A DNA stretch of 64,000 nt from NCBI GenBank assembly GCA_965218765.1, contig CBDCLU010000002.1, positions 1,302,001-1,366,000 on the forward strand, read 5' to 3'. The position numbers were made by a program, and so were the translations under genes. Shown here piece after piece: positions 44,050-53,945 of this stretch. Below the pieces are notes generated by a model. It had not been told where the DNA came from, searched no databases, and saw only the letters and a list, made by a program, of their open reading frames with translations. Origin of the DNA: JBBPYC01 sp965218765. Lineage in GTDB: Bacteria; Pseudomonadota; Gammaproteobacteria; Burkholderiales; Burkholderiaceae_C. Numbering within the stretch: position 1 is the first letter of the stretch; every line of letters starts with the position of its first letter.

Positions 44050-45474
44050 TCAGTGCGGCGTGGCGCCCAGCGGCGGCGCGATGTCTTCCAGCGAACGGCC
44101 TTCAGCATCAACGGTGTAACGCCATGCGATCAGCCCCGCCGCGATCACCAGCACCGCGCCGACCGCATAGCCGATGCCGACCGCGCCGCGGCTGCCGGTC
44201 TCGATCAGCGCCCCGAACAGCAGCGGCGCGACGAAGCCGCCGGCACCGGTGCCGACCGCGTAGAACAGCGAGATCGCGAGTGCGCGCATCTCCAGCGGAA
44301 ACACTTCGCTGACCGTGAGATAGGCCGAACTGGCCGCCGCCGATGCCAGAAAAAACACCGCCGACCAGCACAGCGCCTGACCCAGCGCATTCAGCGTGCC
44401 GGCCATGAACAGCACCCCGGTGATGGCCAGCCCGACGCCAGACAGCGTGTAGGTCAGCCCGATCATGCGCCGGCGCCCGACCGCGTCGAACAGCGGCCCG
44501 AGCACGAGCGGCCCGAGCACGTTGCCGAGCGCGAACGGAAAGATGTAGAGCGCGACCTCGGCCGCCGGCACCGCATAAAAGCGCGTCAGCACGAGTGCGT
44601 AGGTGAAGAAGATCGCGTTGTAGAAAAACGCCTGCGAGATCATCAGCGCAAGCGCGACGACGGTGCGCTGCTGGTAGTGGTGCAGCAGGATGCCGGCCAC
44701 GCGCCTGAGCGTCGGTGTCGTCTGCGCGGTGAACGAGATGCGCTGCGTGACGGGCGACAGCGGCCCGTGCTCGCCTTCCACCTGCCGTTCGATGTCCGCA
44801 ATGATCCGGTTCGCTTCTTCGGCGCGGCCATGCGTGATCAGCCAGCGCGGGCTCTCGGGCACGTCGCGCCGCACCAGCAGGATCGCGAAAGCGAGCACCG
44901 CGCCGAGCGCGAAGCCCGCGCGCCAGCCCCAGACGGGCCCGAGCACGGCCGGATCGAGCAGCACCAGACTCAGGCCCGCGCCGAGCGCCGCGCCGATCCA
45001 GAAGGACCCGTTGATCGCGAGGTTCACCCGGCCCCGCACGCGCGCCGGGATCAGCTCGTCGATCGCCGAATTGATCGCCGCGTATTCGCCGCCGATGCCG
45101 AAGCCCGTGAAGAACCGGCACAGCGCGAAGGACCAGAAATTCGGCGAGAGCGCGGTCGCAAGCGTCGCGATCGTATAGACCACCAGCGTGATCAAAAACA
45201 GCTTCTTGCGCCCGAGCCGGTCCGCCATGCGGCCGAACACAAGCGCGCCGAGGACCGCGCCGGCCAGATACAGCGAGCCGCTGCCGCCGACCTGCGCAGC
45301 CGAGAGTCCGAGCGTGTCGGGCCGCTCCAGCACGCCGCCGAGCGAGCCGACCAGGGTGACTTCGAGGCCATCGAGGATCCAGGCCACGCCGAGTGCGATC
45401 ACCACGCGCCAATGCCAGCGCGACCAGGGCAGCCGGTCGAGCCGGGCGGGGATGTCGGTGAGGATCTGGGTCAT
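44050..45474 (-). CDS. MFS transporter, metabolite:H+ symporter type
   Basis: A 474-residue carrier with 12 helices. GALVFGRMADRLGRKKLFLIT carries the loop 2-3 motif and DELIPARVRGRVNLAINGSFW the loop 4-5 motif; the central loop is about 70 residues. Similar carriers import aromatic or sugar acids and niacin. Given the benzoate genes downstream an aromatic-acid role is plausible, but the N-terminus WILDGLEVTLVGSLGGVLE lacks the FFDGxD motif of the AAHS family. The 17-bp motif lies 86 bp upstream. Confidence 0.88.
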   Translation of the reverse strand: MTQILTDIPARLDRLPWSRWHWRVVIALGVAWILDGLEVTLVGSLGGVLERPDTLGLSAAQVGGSGSLYLAGAVLGALVFGRMADRLGRKKLFLITLVVYTIATLATALSPNFWSFALCRFFTGFGIGGEYAAINSAIDELIPARVRGRVNLAINGSFWIGAALGAGLSLVLLDPAVLGPVWGWRAGFALGAVLAFAILLVRRDVPESPRWLITHGRAEEANRIIADIERQVEGEHGPLSPVTQRISFTAQTTPTLRRVAGILLHHYQQRTVVALALMISQAFFYNAIFFTYALVLTRFYAVPAAEVALYIFPFALGNVLGPLVLGPLFDAVGRRRMIGLTYTLSGVGLAITGVLFMAGTLNALGQALCWSAVFFLASAAASSAYLTVSEVFPLEMRALAISLFYAVGTGAGGFVAPLLFGALIETGSRGAVGIGYAVGAVLVIAAGLIAWRYTVDAEGRSLEDIAPPLGATPH

Positions 45475-45559
45475 GTGGCAAGCTGGGCAGGTGGCGGCGG
45501 GAAAACGGCGGCCCGCAAGCTGTTCTCGAAGCCAAAACCGGCTGAGGCACTAGTGTAAT

Positions 45560-45576
45560 AATCGTTTCCAGCTATC
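45560..45576. repeat. 17-bp motif AATCGTTTCCAGCTATC, copy 2
   Basis: Second exact copy, in the 184-bp divergent gap between the MFS gene and a small membrane protein gene. See 41599-41615. An AT-rich stretch (AGTAGTATTTTGATC) adjoins it. Confidence 0.5.
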
Positions 45577-45658
45577 AAATCAGTAGTATTTTGATCGGTC
45601 GACCGCAATCCGCCCAGGTTACGCTCAGGCCAACCGACACGCCGCAGCTGCACCACCG

Positions 45659-46009
45659 ATGAACGAATTGAACGAGTCCGACACCGCAGAGTTCATCGCG
45701 TTCGAGATGTTCCAAAGTGGCCTGCCGCATGGGCGCTTCAAGGTGATCGTGAATCCGAAGCTGGTGCAGCCGTTCGTCGCGCAGCGGATCAACGCGGTTC
45801 CGGTCGCGATCGCGATTCTGGGCATCGGGATCGCCTGCGCGCTCGGCGGCTATCCGATCGTAGGCGGCCTGCTGGTCGCGCTGGGCATCGTGTTTCGCCG
45901 GGTCGTCAAGTGGCAGGCAGCGAACATCCTGCTGCACCTGGCGCGCCGCCAGCCCGGCACCTACTACGACGCGACGACGCAGGGCGTGATGGAGGTGCAA
46001 AGGCGTTGA
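45659..46009 (+). CDS. Small membrane protein of unknown function
   Basis: A 116-residue protein, not recognised. Residues 47-83 form two close hydrophobic segments (AVPVAIAILGIGIACALGGY and IVGGLLVALGIVFR), flanked by polar ends: an acidic N-terminus (NELNESDTAEF) and a C-terminus ending GVMEVQRR. It is divergent from the MFS gene and converges on an SDR gene. Codon use matches neighbours, so it is probably real. Confidence 0.65.
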   Translation: MNELNESDTAEFIAFEMFQSGLPHGRFKVIVNPKLVQPFVAQRINAVPVAIAILGIGIACALGGYPIVGGLLVALGIVFRRVVKWQAANILLHLARRQPGTYYDATTQGVMEVQRR

Positions 46010-46039
46010 AGGGTCGAAGCGATGCGGCGCCGACGCGGT

Positions 46040-46816
46040 TCAGGCGCGCGTCAGCCGCAGCCCCGCGTCGAGCAGCAGCACCTCGCCGGTCGTTCTGGCC
46101 GCCCCTGCGCCGAGCCACCAAGCCGCTTCAGCAACATCTTCCGGCGTGATCACCGCCTCCAGCGCAGCGCGTGCCTTGTAGCCCTCCACCTGCGCCGCAT
46201 AGCGCTCCGCGCCCAGGCCCTGCTGCAGCCACGGCGTCTCCACCAGGCCCGGTGCGATGCCGTTCACGCGGATGGTCGGCCCCAAAGCGCGGGCCAGTCC
46301 GGCCGTCATCGCATTCAGCGCGCCCTTGCTCGCGATGTAGGCGATCGATGAGCCGACGCCCATGCTGCCCGCAATCGAGCTGATGTTCACGATGCCTGCG
46401 GTCACGGGCGGCGAGACCCTCTGCAGCAGGCCGCTGAGCGCGCGACTCATCTGGAACGCACCGACCACGTTGACTGCATAGATGCGCTGGAAGTCTTCGG
46501 CATCGAGCCCGTCGAGGTCCTTGAGCGCGACGAACTTGGTGGTGCCCGCGTTGTTCACGAGCACGTCGGCGCGGCCGAACGTCTCTTCAACCTGCCCTGC
46601 AAGTCGGCGGCAGTCGGCGTCCGATGCGACATCCGCCTTGACGACCAGCACCTGGGCGCCGGATGCGCGGCAGTCCGCCGCAACGCTTTCCGCGGGCGCG
46701 GCTTCCCGGGAAAAATTGATCACCACGTCCCAGCCGCGCTGCGCATACAGCCGCGCGGTGGCCGCGCCGATACCCGATGACGATCCGGTGACCACGCAGA
46801 CCTTGCGTTCGCTCAT
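46040..46816 (-). CDS. Short-chain dehydrogenase/reductase
   Basis: A 258-residue NAD(P)-dependent SDR. TGSSSGIG at about 10-17 is the cofactor loop, NNAG follows at about 90, and the catalytic set is in NISSIAGS with YIASK (Tyr and Lys). GEVLLLDAG-type end is typical of the FabG-like classical group. ATG 46816 is chosen because the motif start then falls at residue 9. It lies 79 bp after ureD in the same direction and might be part of the box transcript. Confidence 0.93.
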   Translation of the reverse strand: MSERKVCVVTGSSSGIGAATARLYAQRGWDVVINFSREAAPAESVAADCRASGAQVLVVKADVASDADCRRLAGQVEETFGRADVLVNNAGTTKFVALKDLDGLDAEDFQRIYAVNVVGAFQMSRALSGLLQRVSPPVTAGIVNISSIAGSMGVGSSIAYIASKGALNAMTAGLARALGPTIRVNGIAPGLVETPWLQQGLGAERYAAQVEGYKARAALEAVITPEDVAEAAWWLGAGAARTTGEVLLLDAGLRLTRA

Positions 46817-46895
46817 GATGAATGCCCTTTTGCTGGTTGTTGCATGAACCTCTGCCGGCGCTGACGGCGTTGCCGGTCGCTGGCCGGGCGTCAGA

Positions 46896-47729
46896 TTACA
46901 GCGACCAGCCCCGCGGTTCGGTCGCCGCCATCCCCCACGCCTCGGCTCGCCACGCGGCCCGGATGCGTCTGAGCAGATCGAATGCGGGTTCCACCAGCGG
47001 CGCAAGCATGCGCACGACGACGAGTTGCGCGGTCGGGCTGGTGGCGCCTGCGGTGGCGACCAGTGGATGCGCGTCGATCACCGCGCGAGCCGCGTCGAGC
47101 AGCGCTGCCCGCCGATCGCGCGCGAGCGCAGCGCCTGCGACCAGGAAGATCGACGCAAGGCAGCGGTGTCCGGCCAGGCCCAGCGCGCCATTCATGAGCC
47201 GCTCGTCCGCAGCGTCGATGCGACCGCGCTCGAGCCAGACGCCGGGCACTTCGATGCGCTGCAGATAGCTGCCCGCCAGAAACGGCTGGCTCGCGCCCGG
47301 CAGGCCCAGCGCGACGCTGTCCCAGCCGATCAGCTCGGCGCCCGGCGCGGCTTCGATCTTCAGGTGGTTCTCGGCGATGCAACCGCTGCTGCAGATGCTG
47401 GCCAACGGCAGCCATTCAAAGCGCGCGCCTTCGGCCAGCGCGATGCGTGTCTGCTGAATGGCGGACGCGCCATCCGATCGATAAAACCGCGTCGCGCCCG
47501 GCGTGGTGACGAGGCCATGCGCGCCGGGGCCCACGCTGATGCCGACGTCCAGCAAATCGCCTGCGACCACGCCGCTCGGCGGATGCACGAGCACATTGTG
47601 GCAGACCGCAGCGCCTTCCGGATACAGGCTTTGCAGGATGCGCAGCGGCCCTGCGTGCCGGTGTCGTGCGAGGCTCCGGCCGTCATCGTCTGCCCGGTAG
47701 TCGAGCTGCAGCTTCGCATGCCAGGGCAT
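46896..47729 (-). CDS. ureD: Urease accessory protein UreD, displaced to the box operon
   Basis: Scaffold of the UreDFG complex that passes nickel to urease; 277 residues. Landmarks: LYPEGAAVCHNVLVHPPSGVVAGDLL, VTTPGATRFYRS, and the EWLPLASICSSGC / LIGWDSVALGLPG region. The ATG at 47729 gives the common start MPWHAKLQLDY. No other ureD is in the window and the urease cluster at 5085-10651 lacks one, so this copy probably serves it. It begins 17 bp after the boxA stop, on the same strand, so it should be transcribed with the benzoate genes. Confidence 0.95.
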   Translation of the reverse strand: MPWHAKLQLDYRADDDGRSLARHRHAGPLRILQSLYPEGAAVCHNVLVHPPSGVVAGDLLDVGISVGPGAHGLVTTPGATRFYRSDGASAIQQTRIALAEGARFEWLPLASICSSGCIAENHLKIEAAPGAELIGWDSVALGLPGASQPFLAGSYLQRIEVPGVWLERGRIDAADERLMNGALGLAGHRCLASIFLVAGAALARDRRAALLDAARAVIDAHPLVATAGATSPTAQLVVVRMLAPLVEPAFDLLRRIRAAWRAEAWGMAATEPRGWSL

Positions 47730-47746
47730 CGGGGCGGCGCGGCGTC

Positions 47747-49036
47747 TCAGTATGTTTCGAGGTGCAGCCGGCCGCCCTGCTTCATCGATGCACCGACGCT
47801 GTCCCAATCGAGCCCGGCACCGATTGCGATGTCGCGCAAGGTCAGCACCACGCCCTGCTCCATGCTCTTCAGGCCGCAGACATAGAAGTAGGCATTCGGG
47901 TCCTGCAGCAGCGGCGCGAGATCGGCTGCTCGCTCCTTCATCAGGTGCTGCACGTAAATCTTGGCTGCACCCGGCGTGCGCGAGAACGCGAGGTTCACGT
48001 CGATGAAGTCCTTCGGCAGCTTCATCAGCGGCCCGAAGTACGGCAGTTCGGCCTGCGTGCGCGCGCCGAAGAACAGCAGCAGCCTGCCGCCTTCGAACTT
48101 GCCCGATGCGCGCAGCCGGCGGCGCCATTCGGTCATCGCGCGCATCGGTGCGCTGCCGGTGCCAGTGCAGATCATCACGATGTGGCTCTTCGGGTGGTTC
48201 GGCATCAGAAACGTATGGCCGAACGGGCCGATGAGCTGCACCTTGTCGCCGACCTTGAGGTCGCAGACGTAGTTCGAGCAGACGCCCTGCACGGGCTTGC
48301 CGTCGTGGTCCTCCTCGACGCGTTTGACGGTCAGCGAGATATTGTTGTAGCCGGGCCGCTCGCCGTTGCGTGGGCTCGCGATCGAGTATTGGCGCGCATG
48401 GTGCGGCTTGCCTTTTGCGTCCACGCCCGGCGGCTGGATCGCGACCGACTGGCCTTCGAGCACCGGAAACGGCATCGCGCCCAGGTCGAGCACGATGTGG
48501 TACGTGTCGTTGTCGGTGCCGGGTTCGTTGACCTTGAAGTTGCCGACGACGGTCGCGGTCGTCGGCGACTTCGGCGGGTACAGGTTCGTGTACGGGTGCG
48601 CGGCCGACCACGGCGGCACCGCGGCGTTGAATGCAGCCGAGTTGAAGACCTCCTCGCCGTTGGCTGCCAGCCCAGGCGCATTCGGTGCGGGGACCGGGGC
48701 AAAGTCGACGATGACCTCCTCGTCACCGGCCGCCACGCCGGCTTCGGCCAACTGGTCGGCGCTCAGCTCGGCCGGCAATTCTTCCCAGCCGAACTGGTCC
48801 TCGATCGAATACGCCTGCACCTTCGGCATCGTGCGCCAGTTGTCGATCGAGCCGGTCGGGCATGGCGAGATGCAGGCCATGCACAGGTTGCAGATATCGG
48901 CGTTCACGACGTAGTTGTCGTCGTTGTGCGTGATCGCATCGACCGGACAGGTCGCCTCGCAGGTGTTGCAGCGGATGCAGATCTCGGGGTCGATCAGGTG
49001 CTGCTTGATGACCTTGGGGTCGGCGGCGGTGTCCAT
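47747..49036 (-). CDS. boxA: Benzoyl-CoA 2,3-epoxidase, reductase component
   Basis: NADPH-dependent reductase that feeds electrons to BoxB, which epoxidises benzoyl-CoA. 429 residues: two [4Fe-4S] clusters at the N-terminus (Cys20, 23, 26, 30 and Cys49, 52, 55, 59), a linker of about 100 residues rich in Pro/Ala, then a ferredoxin-NADP reductase module with RQYSIASPRNGE (flavin) and ICTGTGSAPMRAMTEW (NADP). Separated from boxB by a toxin-antitoxin pair; ureD follows 17 bp later. Confidence 0.97.
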   Translation of the reverse strand: MDTAADPKVIKQHLIDPEICIRCNTCEATCPVDAITHNDDNYVVNADICNLCMACISPCPTGSIDNWRTMPKVQAYSIEDQFGWEELPAELSADQLAEAGVAAGDEEVIVDFAPVPAPNAPGLAANGEEVFNSAAFNAAVPPWSAAHPYTNLYPPKSPTTATVVGNFKVNEPGTDNDTYHIVLDLGAMPFPVLEGQSVAIQPPGVDAKGKPHHARQYSIASPRNGERPGYNNISLTVKRVEEDHDGKPVQGVCSNYVCDLKVGDKVQLIGPFGHTFLMPNHPKSHIVMICTGTGSAPMRAMTEWRRRLRASGKFEGGRLLLFFGARTQAELPYFGPLMKLPKDFIDVNLAFSRTPGAAKIYVQHLMKERAADLAPLLQDPNAYFYVCGLKSMEQGVVLTLRDIAIGAGLDWDSVGASMKQGGRLHLETY

Positions 49037-49057
49037 GGGTTGTCTCCTGGAGGGGCC

Positions 49058-49348
49058 TCAGCGCTTGCGCCAATATCCGGGATGGCGGCGCTGGTGGGCG
49101 ACGGCCAGCACCGTGATGAGGCTGCCGCTCACCAGGTACCGGACGGTATAGGGAAAGCGCCGCAAAACGTACTTGCGGATGTCGTCACTGTCCGCTGGCC
49201 AGATCAGCGGATCAGGCACCAGTCGATCAATGGCATCAAGCACCTCATTCCGAAATGCATCGGCAGCAAGCGGGCTGCGCTCGAAGTACCAAAGCACCGC
49301 CTCACGGAACTCCGCTTCCGCTTCCGGCAAGAACTGAATCGCAAACAC
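49058..49348 (-). CDS. RelE/ParE-family toxin
   Basis: A 96-residue toxin: FAIQFLPEAEAEFREAVLWY is the common N-terminus and RRFPYTVRYLVSGSLITVLAVAHQRRHPGYW the conserved core and end. ParE relatives poison gyrase, RelE relatives cleave mRNA; the residues do not decide. The GTG at 49348 lies two bases after the antitoxin stop. Upstream codons overlapping the antitoxin were left out. The module stands 21 bp before boxA. Confidence 0.88.
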   Translation of the reverse strand: MFAIQFLPEAEAEFREAVLWYFERSPLAADAFRNEVLDAIDRLVPDPLIWPADSDDIRKYVLRRFPYTVRYLVSGSLITVLAVAHQRRHPGYWRKR

Positions 49349-49350
49349 GA

Positions 49351-49575
49351 TCAGAGCGCGCGGATCCTTGCCTTGACGTCGCTCCAAGGGACGGGCTGGA
49401 CGGCACCTGACCGCAACGCTTCCTGGCGGCGTATTAGTTCCTGCTGCCAAGCCTTCGACACTTCAGCCTCATCGCTGCCATCGAGGCTGTCGACAAGCGC
49501 TGCGACCAAAGCCGAGCGCTCGTCCGCTGTCAGGTCCAGTGCTTCGTCCAGAAGATGGTCAGTTCGCGCGTTCAT
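49351..49575 (-). CDS. Addiction-module antitoxin (PF09720-like)
   Basis: A 74-residue acidic protein beginning MNARTDHLLDEALDLTADERSALVAALVDSL, the helical form of small antitoxins paired with RelE/ParE toxins. The ATG at 49575 leaves 23 bp to the boxB stop. Nine extra upstream codons are possible (TTG). It sits between boxB and boxA in the same direction. Confidence 0.85.
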   Translation of the reverse strand: MNARTDHLLDEALDLTADERSALVAALVDSLDGSDEAEVSKAWQQELIRRQEALRSGAVQPVPWSDVKARIRAL

Positions 49576-49598
49576 CGTCGTTGGCCTCCAGCAATGCG

Positions 49599-51026
49599 TC
49601 AATTAAAGCGGATGTATTCGAAGTCCACCGGCTGCCGATTGATCCCCATCGCCGGCGGCGCGATCCAGTTCGCGAACTTGCCCGGCTCGACCACGCGGCC
49701 CATCAGCGAGGCGACGTACGCGCGGTCTTCCGCAGTCGGCAGCCATTGGGCCTGACGCTGGCTCCATTCGGCTTCGTTCACCACCTGACCTTCAGGCGAC
49801 AGGTTCAGTCCTTTCAACGCACCGATCTGGCGGTTGAATGCCTTGTGCGGGACTTGCAGACGGAAGCTGATGCCGGCCTTGTCGATCACCTTGTTCCAGC
49901 GTCCCACACCGCCGATCGAATCCTTGATGTAGTCGTCGCGCAGCACTTCGTTGAGCGCATTCAACATCGGCACGTCCTTCTCGGCGAGCTGACCATCCTT
50001 GACTTGCAGCACCTGGTAGCTCTGGCCTTTGAGCACATGGTCGTCGTCGCGTTTGCCTTCGTCGAACCGGCCTTTCAGGCCCGAGCTGTAGAAGATCGCC
50101 GCGTTGCTCGACTCATCGGCGCCGAACAGGTCGATGGTGACGCTGTAGTGGAAGTTCAGATAACGCTGGATCGTCGGCAGATCGATCACGCCGGCCGCGC
50201 GCAGCTTCGTCACATCGTCGGTCTTCAGCTCGTTCATCTTCGCCACCGTGCGCTGGATCACGCGCGAGATGCCGGATTCGCCGACGAACATGTGGTGCGC
50301 TTCCTCCGTCAGCATGAATTTCGTCGTACGCGCGAGCGGATCGAACGCGCTCTCGGCCAGTGCGGACAACTGGAACTTGCCGTCGCGGTCCGTGAAGTAA
50401 GTGAACATGAAGAAGCTGAGCCAGTCCGGCGTCTTTTCATTGAACGCGCCCAGGATGCGCGGGTTGTCCGCGTCGCCGCTGCGGCGGTCCAGCAGCGCCT
50501 CGGCTTCCTCGCGCCCATCGCGGCCGAAGTGCTTGTGCAGCAGATAGACCATCGCCCACAGGTGCCGGCCTTCTTCGACGTTGATCTGGAACAGGTTGCG
50601 CAGGTCGTACATGGAGGGCGCGGTCAGCCCCAGATGCCGCTGCTGCTCCACGGAAGCCGGCTCGGTATCGCCCTGCGTGACGATGATGCGGCGCAGGTTC
50701 GCGCGGTGTTCGCCGGGTACGTCGGCCCAGGCTTTCTCGCCCTTGTGGTCACCGAAGTGGATCGTGCGGTCGTCCTGTCCTGGATTCAAGAAGATGCCCC
50801 AGCGGTAGTCGGGCATCTTCACATGCCCGAACTGCGCCCAGCCCTGCGGATCGACGCTGGTCGCGGTGCGCAGATAGACATCGTGCTGGTGCGAGCCAAC
50901 TGGTCCCATGTCGCCCCACCAGTCGAGAAAGTTCGGCTGCCAGCCTTCGAGCGCACGCTGCAGGGTGCGGTCTTCCGCAAGATTCACGTTGTTCGGGATC
51001 TTTTCGCTGTAGTTGATCGTGCTCAT
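49599..51026 (-). CDS. boxB: Benzoyl-CoA 2,3-epoxidase, di-iron oxygenase component
   Basis: Class I di-iron epoxidase that makes 2,3-epoxybenzoyl-CoA with BoxA electrons. 475 residues, the full family length. Di-iron ligands are in NVEEGRHLW (Glu151/152, His155) and TEEAHHMFVGE (Glu241/242, His244/245). The C-terminus INRQPVDFEYIRFN is typical. It lies 30 bp downstream of boxC. Confidence 0.97.
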   Translation of the reverse strand: MSTINYSEKIPNNVNLAEDRTLQRALEGWQPNFLDWWGDMGPVGSHQHDVYLRTATSVDPQGWAQFGHVKMPDYRWGIFLNPGQDDRTIHFGDHKGEKAWADVPGEHRANLRRIIVTQGDTEPASVEQQRHLGLTAPSMYDLRNLFQINVEEGRHLWAMVYLLHKHFGRDGREEAEALLDRRSGDADNPRILGAFNEKTPDWLSFFMFTYFTDRDGKFQLSALAESAFDPLARTTKFMLTEEAHHMFVGESGISRVIQRTVAKMNELKTDDVTKLRAAGVIDLPTIQRYLNFHYSVTIDLFGADESSNAAIFYSSGLKGRFDEGKRDDDHVLKGQSYQVLQVKDGQLAEKDVPMLNALNEVLRDDYIKDSIGGVGRWNKVIDKAGISFRLQVPHKAFNRQIGALKGLNLSPEGQVVNEAEWSQRQAQWLPTAEDRAYVASLMGRVVEPGKFANWIAPPAMGINRQPVDFEYIRFN

Positions 51027-51056
51027 GAATGGCTCCTGAGAAGTTCGTAGTAGTGA

Positions 51057-52718
<1,662 letters not shown>

Positions 52719-52773
52719 CAAAGGTCTCCTGAAATTCAGGCGTTCACGCCAGCCAGCATGGTACGCACTTTAA

Positions 52774-52810
52774 TGCATGTTCGTTGCAAAGAATAATGAA
52801 TTATATTGCA
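52774..52810. promoter_or_regulatory. TGCA repeats between boxC and boxR (probable BoxR sites)
   Basis: TGCA occurs at 52774-52777, 52785-52788 and 52807-52810, in an AT-rich stretch 56-92 bp upstream of boxC. Operators of the BzdR/BoxR family are built of TGCA repeats spaced by about one helical turn. The 7-base spacing of the first pair is one more than the 6 seen on the other side of boxR. Confidence 0.6.
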
Positions 52811-52835
52811 TGTCTAGGAGTCGTGCCCACAACCC

Positions 52836-53771
52836 TCATGAAACGCCGGTGGCCGCACGAATGCGTTCGCGCAGCAACGCGAATGTCTCGATCAGTGATT
52901 GACTGCTGGTGTCGATCGCCAAATCGGCTTTCGCATAAAACGCCGAACGGCCCGTGAGGATGCGGCGCAGGTCGTCCATCACTTCGCGGCTGCCGGCCAT
53001 CGGCCGGGTGTCGCCCTGCGCCTGCACGCGCGCCAGGTGGTCCTCCGGCCGTGCCTGCAGCCAGACCGTGAAGCATTCCTTCAGCAGCAGGTTGAACGTT
53101 GCCGCATCGGACACGATGCCGCCCGGCGTCGCGATTACGGACTGCGGATCGACCTGCAGCGCCTCTTCCAGCGCACGCCGTTCATAGCGCCGATATGCGT
53201 TGGTCCCATACAGGCTGTGGATCTCGCCGATGCGGCAACCCGCGGACTGCTCGATCTGCTGGGTCAGCTCGACAAACGGCACGTCGAGGTCTTCGGCGAG
53301 CATGCGGCCCAGTGTCGACTTGCCGGCGCCGCGCAGGCCGATCAGCGCGATGTGCGACTCGCGCGCTGTCCGTTGTGCGCTTCCCGCATCGTCGAACAGT
53401 CGGCTCAGCTGCAGACGCGCACGTTGCAGCTCGTGCTCGCTGCGCTCGGCCAGCAACTCACCGATCAGCCGACCTTCCGGAGACACGCCAGTGCTGTCAC
53501 CGAGCAGTTCGACCAACGAACTTTGCAGTGCTTGCGCCACTTGCAGCAGAATCAGGATCGATGCGTTGCCGGTGCCGTATTCGAGATTCGCCAGATGGCG
53601 CTCCGACACACCCGCGGCAAGCGCGACCGACCGGCGCGTGAGCCCACGACGCGTCCGCAGCTCGCGCACCCGCTCGCCGAGCTGAACCAGAAATGGATGG
53701 CGCACCGCTTCTTCGGGTGTGGTTGCAGCAGCAGCCAACGTCGCATCGGTAACGCGGAAGGAATCGTTCAT
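52836..53771 (-). CDS. boxR: BoxR/BzdR-type transcriptional regulator
   Basis: A 311-residue repressor that senses benzoyl-CoA. The N-terminal HTH_3 domain (about residues 30-90) contains RGLTRRSVALAAGVSERHLANLE. The C-terminal half is like shikimate kinase: P-loop GLRGAGKST at 145-153 and later RRYERRALEEAL. This fusion is diagnostic of the BoxR/BzdR family. It runs the same way as boxCBA downstream and is divergent from bclA, with TGCA repeats on both sides. Confidence 0.96.
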   Translation of the reverse strand: MNDSFRVTDATLAAAATTPEEAVRHPFLVQLGERVRELRTRRGLTRRSVALAAGVSERHLANLEYGTGNASILILLQVAQALQSSLVELLGDSTGVSPEGRLIGELLAERSEHELQRARLQLSRLFDDAGSAQRTARESHIALIGLRGAGKSTLGRMLAEDLDVPFVELTQQIEQSAGCRIGEIHSLYGTNAYRRYERRALEEALQVDPQSVIATPGGIVSDAATFNLLLKECFTVWLQARPEDHLARVQAQGDTRPMAGSREVMDDLRRILTGRSAFYAKADLAIDTSSQSLIETFALLRERIRAATGVS

Positions 53772-53829
53772 ATGGGTCGATCAGCCTTCGGACATTCAGA
53801 TGACCAGCTCAACGGTTCACAAAGGAAGC

Positions 53830-53864
53830 TGCAACATACTGCCTGTTTTTTGCATTATGTTGCA
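53830..53864. promoter_or_regulatory. TGCA-N6-TGCA operator between boxR and bclA
   Basis: TGCATTATGTTGCA at 53851-53864 matches the TGCA-N6-TGCA arrangement described for BzdR; another TGCA is at 53830-53833. It lies in the 174-bp divergent gap and should give benzoyl-CoA control of both boxR and bclA. Confidence 0.68.
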
Positions 53865-53945
53865 TACTTCAGCTGACTGTCTTGGACTAGGCCGCAAGCG
53901 TTGCACCCAAGGTTCAGTGGCTATTCTTACGGAGAGGACAAGCGC

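Noticed and set aside
44053..45558. Long Arg-rich open frame antisense to the MFS gene
   Set aside because: No recognisable domain, and the MFS protein on the other strand is complete.
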